Below, piece after piece: positions 1 through 6,700 of a stretch of 7,053 nt of DNA (position 1 is the stretch's first letter; the number at the start of each line of letters is the position of its first letter). The notes beneath the pieces are model-generated. The model made no database searches. It worked only from the letters and a program-made list of their open reading frames with translations, and was not told where the DNA came from. A program made the translations under genes and the position numbers. The stretch comes from an uncultured Lachnospiraceae bacterium (GTDB taxonomy: Bacteria; Bacillota; Clostridia; Lachnospirales; Lachnospiraceae), in contig OMRN01000136.1 in NCBI GenBank assembly GCA_900313265.1, positions 1 through 7,053 on the forward strand, in the 5' to 3' direction.

Positions 1-28
1 ACCCCTGCGGATTACCGCAGGGGTTTTT
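1..28. terminator. Intrinsic terminator hairpin, possibly bidirectional
   Basis: A perfect inverted repeat, with arms at 1-10 (ACCCCTGCGG) and 15-24 and a 4-nt loop ATTA. Read on the plus strand it is followed by a five-T run at 24-28, the classic rho-independent layout. It lies 12 bp beyond the stop codon of the minus-strand membrane-protein gene, so it is well placed to end that operon too. The U-tract needed for the minus-strand reading would lie left of position 1 and cannot be seen. The A-run on the minus-strand 5' side suggests a bidirectional terminator between convergent genes. Confidence 0.85.
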
Positions 29-40
29 AAATGAAATCAA

Positions 41-1756
41 TTATAATATAACACTCTTCTGCGCCATCAGTTTCTGATATTCTCCGTAATTCTTAAATAC
101 CAGAATCGCAAAGCTTCCGTCATTATAGACCTGTTTTTGAAGCACCTGTTCTTTCTGATAAGCCGGATCGTTTAATTCCGAAACATCCATTAATACAAAA
201 AACTCCTCGTTCGGGAAACTCTCCACATGGTCCTTTTCCTGAAGCCAGGCAACCGGTTCCATGCTGACCACATTCTGTACGGTCCAGAATTCCACCTCTC
301 CGTCCGTCAGTTCGGTAATCATCCCCGCTCTCCAGAACGAAGCAACGCCCTTATGATAGCCGTTATCTTTAAGCCAGTCCGCTACCGTATGAAGCCTGAG
401 GTCAATCGGAATCTCTTCCAGATAAGGATTACGGCTTACCGAAATTCCGGAAACAACCAGATAAAAAGAAAGCACCGCCATAAGGATCACACCACGCAGT
501 TTTTTCCCCGGAAGTTCAATCACAAGGATTAAAGGAATAAAGAAAAACGGAACCAGCGGAAGCCAGTAGGACTCGTTATAAACCCATGTTTCACTGAAAA
601 TCAAAAGCAGCATAAGAAATGCGCAAAGCACATAAATCGTGATAAGCCTTAGTGCTTCGGAACTGTCAAACTCATCGGAATTCTTCGATGAGAACAGCTC
701 TTCCGCCCCCGTAAAATCTTTCAGTTTTACAAACTCCGACAGGCTCTTTTGTCCGGATTTGACGGCTACAGCAGCAATTGCCGCAATCATGCCGGCAAGC
801 AGCATCATGCTTGCAAGATTGACCATGCCCGCAAGACTGAAAAATTCAACATTTTTCTGCCATCCGAACTGTCTGATAAACTGTTCGAGGACGGACCAGA
901 CCGGAGCAAGCGTAAACTCATTCCATGCGGTTTCGTTATAATCCTTAAAGGTATAAATCTTCGAAAGGACCTTGGAATTTACGACAAATCCAAGCGCACC
1001 AGATAACAGCATTGCTGTCGAATAGATAAGCATCTTCCATTTCTCGCCCTTGCCGCGGTTTGTCAGAAAAACAATCAGACACGCTAAGAAAAACGGCGCA
1101 TAGCAGACCATCGGCTGTCTGGCGCCTCCGAGTCCCGCAACAAAGCAAAGAAGAATCAGCAAAACGCTTTCAACAATAAGCAAAATACTATTTTTTGATT
1201 TTTTTGCAGGGGATGTACCCGGATACTCTTTCAGAGCATCCGCCGGAGAACGCAGGCACCGGAAGAAAAGTCCGATGGAGAAAAGCGATATCACAATATG
1301 CGGCACATAATACGAACAGTAAATCACATTCCATGCGTACCATTTTCCGAACGGACAGATTAATACCGCAGCAAGCCAGAATCCTTTGTTTTTGCGACCG
1401 ATGGCCCACATAAAGAATACGCCCGCCGCAATTAAAATCAGCATAAAAAGCGCAATCGACAAAGTCCTTGCCGCATGCCAGTTATGTGGGAAGAACAAAA
1501 GTCCGATTTTATAAATAAACTGCGTATTCAGCACACGAAGTTCGGAGGAATAATACCAGTTACGGGATAAGAAACCGCCCTCTTTATTTAAGAGGCCGGA
1601 AAGCATCATCTCGCATGCCGCATCGGAATTGACAAAATCCCTGCCTTTTACGGCAAAGAAAATCAGATTGTAAATATAGAAAAACCCTGTTAAAAGAAGA
1701 GACCAAAACTCTTCCCTCCGGAAGAATTTTGGTCTTTTATCATTGCCCTGATTCAT
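41..1756 (-). CDS. Polytopic GT-C-like membrane protein, function unknown
   Basis: A 571-aa integral membrane protein with roughly 11-13 hydrophobic segments, including about 17-36, 98-119, 127-145, 150-166, 189-208, 214-232, 242-260, 309-332, 369-388, 396-414 and 420-438. A soluble C-terminal tail follows at about 440-571. The first loop after TM1 contains an acidic NSDAA stretch (43-47), then NWYYSSELR (66-74). An acidic residue in this loop is typical of GT-C glycosyltransferases that use lipid-linked sugar donors (PMT/ArnT-like), so a role in cell-envelope glycosylation is plausible but inferred. A charged loop at about 333-368 separates two membrane blocks. The ATG lies 3 bp after the stop of the upstream GTPase gene, preceded by an AAGGA Shine-Dalgarno inside that gene's end, so translation is probably coupled. 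The stop is TAA, followed closely by a strong hairpin. It could also be a flippase- or polymerase-like protein. Confidence 0.85.
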   Translation of the reverse strand: MNQGNDKRPKFFRREEFWSLLLTGFFYIYNLIFFAVKGRDFVNSDAACEMMLSGLLNKEGGFLSRNWYYSSELRVLNTQFIYKIGLLFFPHNWHAARTLSIALFMLILIAAGVFFMWAIGRKNKGFWLAAVLICPFGKWYAWNVIYCSYYVPHIVISLFSIGLFFRCLRSPADALKEYPGTSPAKKSKNSILLIVESVLLILLCFVAGLGGARQPMVCYAPFFLACLIVFLTNRGKGEKWKMLIYSTAMLLSGALGFVVNSKVLSKIYTFKDYNETAWNEFTLAPVWSVLEQFIRQFGWQKNVEFFSLAGMVNLASMMLLAGMIAAIAAVAVKSGQKSLSEFVKLKDFTGAEELFSSKNSDEFDSSEALRLITIYVLCAFLMLLLIFSETWVYNESYWLPLVPFFFIPLILVIELPGKKLRGVILMAVLSFYLVVSGISVSRNPYLEEIPIDLRLHTVADWLKDNGYHKGVASFWRAGMITELTDGEVEFWTVQNVVSMEPVAWLQEKDHVESFPNEEFFVLMDVSELNDPAYQKEQVLQKQVYNDGSFAILVFKNYGEYQKLMAQKSVIL

Positions 1757-1759
1757 CGA

Positions 1760-4318
1760 TTAATCCTTCTTGCTAAGAATAACATCTTCCGCCTGTTTAA
1801 TCTCTTCCTCGCCCCAGATCTTCTTATTCAGTTCGGTATCCATCTTGGATACGAGTTCAAGAACCGCTTTGGCCTTGGTCTGCTCTTCGGCTGCTTTCTT
1901 CTCATCGTTAATTAAAAGTTCTAACGAACTGGAAATGGAATTGATATTGTTCTTGAATTCCTGAATCAGTTCTGCCGTCTTGTCTTTGGCCACTTCCATG
2001 ATTTCGTTGATATAAGCATCAAACTGAACTTTGGTGGTGTTTGCAAACATCTGCTCAACGTCGGCCTTGTAATTTTTCTTATTGTTGGTCGAGAAGATAA
2101 AAATCGCTTTCTGCTTATTGATGTATTCATCCATCTTCAGTGCCTTTAAGGATGAAGGCGGAATCTGGGTTTCCGAAACGTTGGTAATACGACGGATTAA
2201 ATTCTCATCGATTCCTTTATAACCGGTAATCTTCTGAATGATAATGCCTTTCAGTTCGTCAATCTGCTGCTGTAAAATACGGCCGCGGTTGTTCTTGTAG
2301 CTGTTATCGATTTCTTCGAGATAACGGTTTAATTCATTACGGATAATATTGTTCTTTTCTTCGAAAACTTCCGGACGAATGGCAATCCATTTCATCTTGT
2401 CGGCAATCTTGCTCGCCTGGATTTTTCTGTTTTCGATAACCGTGTAAAGCTGGTTGATATCGTCAATCTGGAATACCAGCGAATCGGTTGTGATGCTCTG
2501 CATATAATCGGCATATGCCGCATCGATATCCTGAACCATGCTGGTCTTCATGGTATCGATATTACGCTCGATTTCCTCTTTGGAAAGACGAGCCTGATTC
2601 TCAATAACTTCATAGTCTTCACGGATAAAATTAACAACGCTCGTAATTCCGTCGTAAAGGCCTTTTGCCTTAACCGCCAGCGCATATTTCTGTGCATAAC
2701 GGATGATTTCCTTCTCGATGGCATACATACCGGAATTTACGTAGATTCTCTGTACAATCGGATAAAGGGACGTATCTTCCGGATTGGCACAGCGCTTTAA
2801 TTCCGCGTTGCAGTCCTTAATTAACTGCTTGGTCTCGTTATCGGAATTGGCAAGCTTGTCGAGTTTGAAATACATTCCCGTTTCCACATCCTGGGACGGA
2901 GCATCTTTTCCGAGGAACGGATCCGCAACGGGTTCATTGTTAATCTCACCTTTATGATTGGCAAGCCATCTTCTTTCATCTTCGGTATCCACATTGTTGC
3001 CGATTGCCTTGGCAATGTATGCCGCCTTCGCGGATACGAAGAAAAGACGCTCTTTGGAAAGATCGATCTGCTCCGCTTCTTCGTTGTAAATCTTATCGGT
3101 TTCCTTTAAGGTAACTTCGACTTTCTTGTTGCGAAGTTCCTTTAAGTCCGGCAGACTCTTGGTGTCGGCCTGGTTAATGATATGTAAGGAACGGGCCAAA
3201 TCGATGGTAATCGAAGTGTCGTTCTTCTTGTCGTTGCTGTCCGCAATTAAATTATAAAGAATGGAGTTACCGGTTCCTTCCATTTTGGTCGGCTCGTAAA
3301 GCACGATTAAAATGGAGTTGGTCTGCTGACGCAAAGCTTTCTGAAGTACCAGCAGATGTTCGTTGGAATTCGAATCGGTACCCGGTGTATCATAGAATGT
3401 GAAATTGATATTCTTCGCAAGCGGAATCGGGAAAAATACATCAATGATGCCGTCCACATACTCTTCGGTATCCGCATCCACATGATTCGGAATATCGTTT
3501 AATTTCTTCAGAATCTGGTATAACTGCTCATGCTGCTGTAAGCGGAACATAATCGAAGAATTGATTTCTCCGTTTACCTTCTCTTCCGTCAGTTCGCAGG
3601 GAGTCTCCGAATGGAACGCAAATTTCTTCTTGTTTTCATCCCAGGTAATGGTTGCAAGAATTTCCTTATCGCCTTCCGAGCCTTTCTTGATGCGGAAAGA
3701 TACAGAGGGCGCCGGTGCATTCGTAATGCGGAACATTTTTGCGGTCTCGGAATTAATGCTCTCCGGCAGAATTCTGCGGCCGATTAATGCATTGATAAAG
3801 GTGGACTTGCCGGACGAATAGGTTCCGACTAAGCACAGATTGACATCGGAATTGTTTAATTTGGCTTTCTTTTCTTCAAATTCCGCTTTTCTTTTTAAGA
3901 ACGATTCCTTGATGTCGGAATTTTGAAGTTCGTCTCCGAGCATAGTAAGCGTCGTATCGCAGTATTTGCTGATGCTGTCAAAAATCTCGGCAACGCTCGG
4001 AAGCTCCACAAAATCATCGATGATGAAACGCTCTTCACCGCAGCTTTTGTTATATTCTTTTACTTTCTTCTGGAAATCGTCGTAATCGATTTTCGTTCCC
4101 TTGAACGTGATGCTGACCTGGTCGCGTAAGAACTGCTCCCAAATGTCCTCAAAGAATTTATTTCCATGATTCTGTAATAAAAACTCACCCTTGTCCGGAG
4201 CGTACTGGCTCAGCCACGGACACATCGAATAAGGAATTTCAACGAATTCCCCTTTCGCCTTGGCAAGAAAACGAATCTCTTTCTTGACCGGATGATACAT
4301 AATCATTAATTCTTTCAT
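1760..4318 (-). CDS. Large dynamin-family GTPase
   Basis: An 852-aa predicted large GTPase of the bacterial dynamin-like group. The G domain has a P-loop GTYSSGKST at 165-173 (G1), a likely switch-I threonine T192 in NSETAKMFRI (G2), DTPG at 310-313 (G3), NQAD at 382-385 (G4, with Gln replacing the usual Lys) and SAK at 429-431 (G5). Before it is a separate region of about 100 residues starting MKELMIMYHPVKK, which I cannot assign, plus a helical linker. After it, about 500-852 is mostly charged, helical and coiled-coil prone, as expected of a dynamin stalk. No transmembrane segment is evident, so membrane contact would be peripheral or through the partner protein. Dynamin-like proteins generally bind or remodel membranes; the specific role here is unknown. 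I chose the ATG at 4318 because GGAGG ends 5 nt upstream; an in-frame TTG at 4330 is part of that ribosome site. It is followed after 3 bp by the membrane-protein gene. Confidence 0.9.
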   Translation of the reverse strand: MKELMIMYHPVKKEIRFLAKAKGEFVEIPYSMCPWLSQYAPDKGEFLLQNHGNKFFEDIWEQFLRDQVSITFKGTKIDYDDFQKKVKEYNKSCGEERFIIDDFVELPSVAEIFDSISKYCDTTLTMLGDELQNSDIKESFLKRKAEFEEKKAKLNNSDVNLCLVGTYSSGKSTFINALIGRRILPESINSETAKMFRITNAPAPSVSFRIKKGSEGDKEILATITWDENKKKFAFHSETPCELTEEKVNGEINSSIMFRLQQHEQLYQILKKLNDIPNHVDADTEEYVDGIIDVFFPIPLAKNINFTFYDTPGTDSNSNEHLLVLQKALRQQTNSILIVLYEPTKMEGTGNSILYNLIADSNDKKNDTSITIDLARSLHIINQADTKSLPDLKELRNKKVEVTLKETDKIYNEEAEQIDLSKERLFFVSAKAAYIAKAIGNNVDTEDERRWLANHKGEINNEPVADPFLGKDAPSQDVETGMYFKLDKLANSDNETKQLIKDCNAELKRCANPEDTSLYPIVQRIYVNSGMYAIEKEIIRYAQKYALAVKAKGLYDGITSVVNFIREDYEVIENQARLSKEEIERNIDTMKTSMVQDIDAAYADYMQSITTDSLVFQIDDINQLYTVIENRKIQASKIADKMKWIAIRPEVFEEKNNIIRNELNRYLEEIDNSYKNNRGRILQQQIDELKGIIIQKITGYKGIDENLIRRITNVSETQIPPSSLKALKMDEYINKQKAIFIFSTNNKKNYKADVEQMFANTTKVQFDAYINEIMEVAKDKTAELIQEFKNNINSISSSLELLINDEKKAAEEQTKAKAVLELVSKMDTELNKKIWGEEEIKQAEDVILSKKD

Positions 4319-4443
4319 TTTTCCCTCCAAATATCCCCTGATTCCGAATTATAGAATACGCCAAAGCCCTTATCTTCGGCGAAAAATCGCAATTTTCCCG
4401 TTTTTCAACGCAAAAAAGCCGAGTCAAAACTCAAAGAAACTCC
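4319..4443 (-). other. Leader (5' UTR) of the GTPase operon
   Basis: This is the roughly 125 nt between the expected transcription start and the GTPase ATG. It contains three short perfect hairpins: GAGT-TTTG-ACTC (4421-4432) followed three bases later by six Ts, CGTT-GAAA-AACG with a GNRA-type loop (4399-4410), and GCGA-TTTT-TCGC (4379-4390). A possible 5-bp closing stem joins 4418-4422 with 4376-4380. A second TATAAT lies at 4353-4348 but has no good -35 box. The stems are only 4-5 bp, no known riboswitch class was recognised, and no leader peptide was found. Regulation by attenuation is possible but weakly supported. Confidence 0.35.
4324..4328 (-). promoter_or_regulatory. Strong ribosome binding site that fixes the GTPase start
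   Basis: On the minus strand the sequence reads TTGGAGGGAAAAATG. GGAGG lies 5 nt before the ATG at 4318. The in-frame TTG at 4330-4328 overlaps this site and so is unlikely to be the initiation codon, even though it would lengthen the protein by four residues. Confidence 0.85.
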
Positions 4444-4450
4444 ACATAAG

Positions 4451-4478
4451 ATTATACCACAATATATTGATTTGTCAA
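4451..4478 (-). promoter_or_regulatory. Sigma-A promoter for the GTPase operon
   Basis: On the minus strand, TTGACA (4478-4473) and TATAAT (4456-4451) are both perfect consensus hexamers separated by 16 bp, one below the optimum. The surroundings are AT-rich, including T-runs just upstream. Transcription should begin near 4444. It is the best promoter in the window and implies that the GTPase and membrane protein are transcribed independently of the his/ung cluster. Confidence 0.85.
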
Positions 4479-4525
4479 AAAATAATTTGCGCTTTTTATC
4501 ACTAGATATTGTGTATTTATGTAAA

Positions 4526-5200
4526 CTATATATTTTCAATCTGCCAGTCGATTGGTTCCAGTCCGTGCGCCTTTAGAAATTCGTTTGTTTTGGAAAAATG
4601 CTTGCACCCGAAGAATCCGCGGTAAGCCGACAAAGGGCTTGGATGCGGGGCTTTTAAGACAAGATGGTTCGGATTATGAAGCATCTCGGCCTTCTTTTGT
4701 GCAGGCGTTCCCCAAAGCAGAAAAACGACCGGCTCCTCTTTGGCATCCACCAGTTCGATTACACGGTCCGTAAACGTCTCCCAGCCGAGCATCCGGTGCG
4801 AATTCGCCTGATGTGCCCGGACCGTCAGCACGGTATTGAGCATGAGCACGCCCTGCTCGGCCCATTTCACCAAATAGCCGTTATTCGGGATATAGCAACC
4901 CAGATCATCGTGAAGTTCCTGATAAATATTGACAAGCGAAGGCGGAATCTCCACGCCTTTCTGCACGGAAAAACAAAGCCCGTGCGCCTGATGATCGTTG
5001 TGATACGGATCCTGCCCGAGGATTACCACTTTCACATCCTTATACGGAGTGAGCAAAAAAGCGGAGAAAATCTGATCCTTGGGCGGAAAAATCTGTCTCG
5101 ACGCATACTCCGATGCCATGGTCTTCGTCAGTTTCTTATAATATTCTTTCTCGGATTCCTCTTTAAAATACGGAATCCAGTCGTTTGCCACTATTCCCAT
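4526..5200 (-). CDS. ung: Uracil-DNA glycosylase, family 1
   Basis: A base-excision-repair enzyme that removes uracil from DNA after cytosine deamination or dUMP misincorporation, leaving an abasic site. At 224 aa it has normal length for bacterial Ung. The water-activating motif GQDPYH is at 62-67, with D64 the catalytic aspartate. NTVLTV starts at N122, the expected uracil-recognition asparagine. VFLLWG is at 159-164. The DNA-intercalation loop HPSPLS starts at the catalytic H186, followed by GFFGCKHFS. The ATG lies 2 bp after the hisF stop; only a weak GAG-type Shine-Dalgarno is visible inside the end of hisF, so translation probably depends on coupling to hisF. The gene ends in TAG, and I see no convincing terminator between it and the next promoter. 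Confidence 0.97.
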   Translation of the reverse strand: MGIVANDWIPYFKEESEKEYYKKLTKTMASEYASRQIFPPKDQIFSAFLLTPYKDVKVVILGQDPYHNDHQAHGLCFSVQKGVEIPPSLVNIYQELHDDLGCYIPNNGYLVKWAEQGVLMLNTVLTVRAHQANSHRMLGWETFTDRVIELVDAKEEPVVFLLWGTPAQKKAEMLHNPNHLVLKAPHPSPLSAYRGFFGCKHFSKTNEFLKAHGLEPIDWQIENI

Positions 5201-5202
5201 GT

Positions 5203-5964
5203 TTACAGTCTCACAGATATTCCTCTGCCGCGCAGATATTCCTTCACTTCCTTTATTTCCAGTTCCTTGAAGTGGAAAAGACTGGCCGCAAGTGCCGCAT
5301 CGGCTTTTCCTTCACTTAATGCATCGTAAAAATGCTCAAGCGTTCCCGCACCGCCCGAAGCGATAACCGGAACGGAGACATTTTCGGAGATGATTCTTGT
5401 CAGTTCCAAATCGTAGCCATTCTTGGTTCCGTCGCAGTCCATGGAAGTCAGAAGTATCTCCCCGGCACCGAGTTCATCGGCTTTCATCGCCCATTCGACG
5501 GCATCGATGCCCATGTCGATACGTCCGCCGTTTTTATAAATATTCCAGCCCGAGCCGTCCTCTCTTCTTTTTGCATCAATCGCCACAACCACGCACTGGG
5601 AACCGAATTTGTCGGCTGCTTCCGCAATTAAAGGCGGGTTCATGATGGCTGCGGAGTTGACGGCGATTTTGTCCGCGCCTTCTCTTAATATCTGTCTGAA
5701 ATCGTCGACCGTGCGGATTCCGCCACCGACCGTGAACGGAATAAACACCTGCTCCGCCACACGGCGAACCATGTCCACGACGGTTTTTCTGGCGTCACTC
5801 GATGCGGTGATATCCAAAAATACCAGCTCATCCGCGCCCTCTTTATCGTAGATTTTGGCTACTTCCACCGGATCGCCGGCATCGATTAAATTGACAAAAT
5901 TTACTCCCTTTACCACTCTGCCCGCATTCACATCTAAGCAGGGGATGATTCTTTTTGTATGCAT
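5203..5964 (-). CDS. hisF: Imidazole glycerol phosphate synthase, cyclase subunit HisF
   Basis: The cyclase half of the HisH-HisF enzyme in histidine biosynthesis. It takes ammonia from HisH and converts PRFAR into imidazole glycerol phosphate and AICAR; AICAR feeds purine synthesis. At 253 aa it is a full-length (beta/alpha)8 barrel. D11 (in [15 protein letters not shown]) and D130 (in VVVAIDAKR) are the two expected catalytic aspartates. The phosphate-binding turns are VGGGIR (79-84) and ASGGAG (202-207), with [12 protein letters not shown] at about 174-185. The ATG is preceded by CGGAGAA, which overlaps the hisH stop region with about 8 nt spacing. The gap to hisH is 13 bp and to ung 2 bp. 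Confidence 0.98.
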   Translation of the reverse strand: MHTKRIIPCLDVNAGRVVKGVNFVNLIDAGDPVEVAKIYDKEGADELVFLDITASSDARKTVVDMVRRVAEQVFIPFTVGGGIRTVDDFRQILREGADKIAVNSAAIMNPPLIAEAADKFGSQCVVVAIDAKRREDGSGWNIYKNGGRIDMGIDAVEWAMKADELGAGEILLTSMDCDGTKNGYDLELTRIISENVSVPVIASGGAGTLEHFYDALSEGKADAALAASLFHFKELEIKEVKEYLRGRGISVRL

Positions 5965-5977
5965 GATTTATTCTCCG

Positions 5978-6583
5978 TCACAGTTCCAGATAATTCTTCA
6001 AAATCGCAAGTCCCACATCCGAACTTTTCTCCGGATGGAACTGGCAGGCATAGATATTGTCCCATTCCACCGCCGCATGCACATGGTTTCCGTACTCGCA
6101 TGTTGCCGCAACAATTCTCTCATCCGATGCCTTCAGATAATAGGAATGGACAAAATACACATAGCTGCCGGGATCAATTCCCTTAAACAGTTTGGATTCC
6201 TTGGGAAAATCCAGCGAATTCCATCCGATCTGAGGAATTTTCAGTCCGTATTCCGGCGAAAAACGTACGATTTTTCCGGGCAATAGCGACAGTCCTTTTA
6301 CCCCCGGAGATTCCTCGCTTTCCTCAAAAAAAAGCTGCATTCCGAGACAGATTCCAAGGATCGGTTTTCCGGCCTTCACCATGGATTTAATTTCATCGGT
6401 TAAATGAAAACGGTTTAATGCGTCCATGGCATCCCCGAAAGCCCCCACACCGGGTAAAATCAGTTTCTCTGCCTTTTGCAGCTTTTCGGCATCATTTGTA
6501 ATTTCGTAATCCGCGCCGAGAAACCGAAGTGCTTTCTCCACACTTCGCATATTCCCGGCATCATAGTCAATTAAAGCAATCAT
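5978..6583 (-). CDS. hisH: Imidazole glycerol phosphate synthase, glutaminase subunit HisH
   Basis: A class-I glutamine amidotransferase that hydrolyses glutamine and channels ammonia to HisF. It is 201 aa, the usual length. The catalytic triad is visible: nucleophile C79 in GICLGMQ, and H183 and E185 in QFHPEKS. The oxyanion-region motif PGVGAF is at 44-49, and the family motif KIPQIGWN at 115-122 supports HisH over other amidotransferases. The start MIALIDYDAGN matches family N-termini. Upstream of the ATG is only a moderate Shine-Dalgarno (CGGACGGAACT). It appears to be the first gene of a hisH-hisF-ung unit. The other his genes are not in the window, so the pathway is encoded in more than one place or continues elsewhere. 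Confidence 0.98.
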   Translation of the reverse strand: MIALIDYDAGNMRSVEKALRFLGADYEITNDAEKLQKAEKLILPGVGAFGDAMDALNRFHLTDEIKSMVKAGKPILGICLGMQLFFEESEESPGVKGLSLLPGKIVRFSPEYGLKIPQIGWNSLDFPKESKLFKGIDPGSYVYFVHSYYLKASDERIVAATCEYGNHVHAAVEWDNIYACQFHPEKSSDVGLAILKNYLEL

Positions 6584-6617
6584 AGTTCCGTCCGTTTCTT
6601 TATATTGTCAGTTTCAC

Positions 6618-6643
6618 CGATTCCGCATTTATACGATTCCGCA
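6618..6643 (-). repeat. Direct repeat pair flanking the -10 box (possible operator)
   Basis: The 10-mer TGCGGAATCG occurs twice on the minus strand, at 6643-6634 and 6627-6618. The six bases between the copies are exactly the candidate -10 hexamer TATAAA, giving a 16-bp period. An 8-bp inverted repeat (tattgtca at 6603-6610, tgacaata at 6652-6659) brackets the arrangement. This looks like a repressor-binding layout; the regulator is unknown. Confidence 0.45.
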
Positions 6644-6657
6644 ATCCGGTTTGACAA
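6628..6657 (-). promoter_or_regulatory. Candidate promoter for hisH-hisF-ung
   Basis: On the minus strand, TTGTCA (6657-6652) and TATAAA (6633-6628) are separated by 18 bp, each one base from the sigma-A consensus. Transcription would begin about 7 nt downstream, giving a leader of about 38 nt before the hisH ATG. No terminator separates it from the upstream CheV-like gene, so read-through is also possible. Confidence 0.45.
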
Positions 6658-6700
6658 TAATCTGTTCCGGCGGATATCGTTTTAAACCCGGCTTCATTCA

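Noticed and set aside
4319..4330. TTG at 4330 as the GTPase start
   Set aside because: It overlaps the Shine-Dalgarno sequence that ideally serves the ATG at 4318.
4484..4500. Possible terminator after ung (A-run, GCGC, T-run)
   Set aside because: There is no GC-rich stem; the A/T complementarity alone would not make a stable terminator.
4664..5329. A 221-codon plus-strand open frame antisense to ung and hisF
   Set aside because: It lies opposite two clear enzymes, its translation is rich in Arg, His and Ile without any recognisable motif, and it is best explained as a shadow of their codon pattern.
5855..6286. A 143-codon plus-strand open frame opposite hisF and hisH
   Set aside because: It is antisense to conserved catalytic regions of both genes, spans their junction and resembles no known family.
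6651..6680. A plus-strand TTGACA followed by TATCGT
   Set aside because: The -10 is poor and it would only transcribe antisense into the CheV-like gene; the TTGACA is part of the inverted repeat around the hisH promoter.
6632..6697. A 21-23 codon minus-strand frame after the CheV-like stop (MKPGLKRYPPEQ...)
   Set aside because: It is very short and has no ribosome site. The stretch KPDCG vaguely recalls methionine-synthase-type sequences but is far too short to call a gene remnant.
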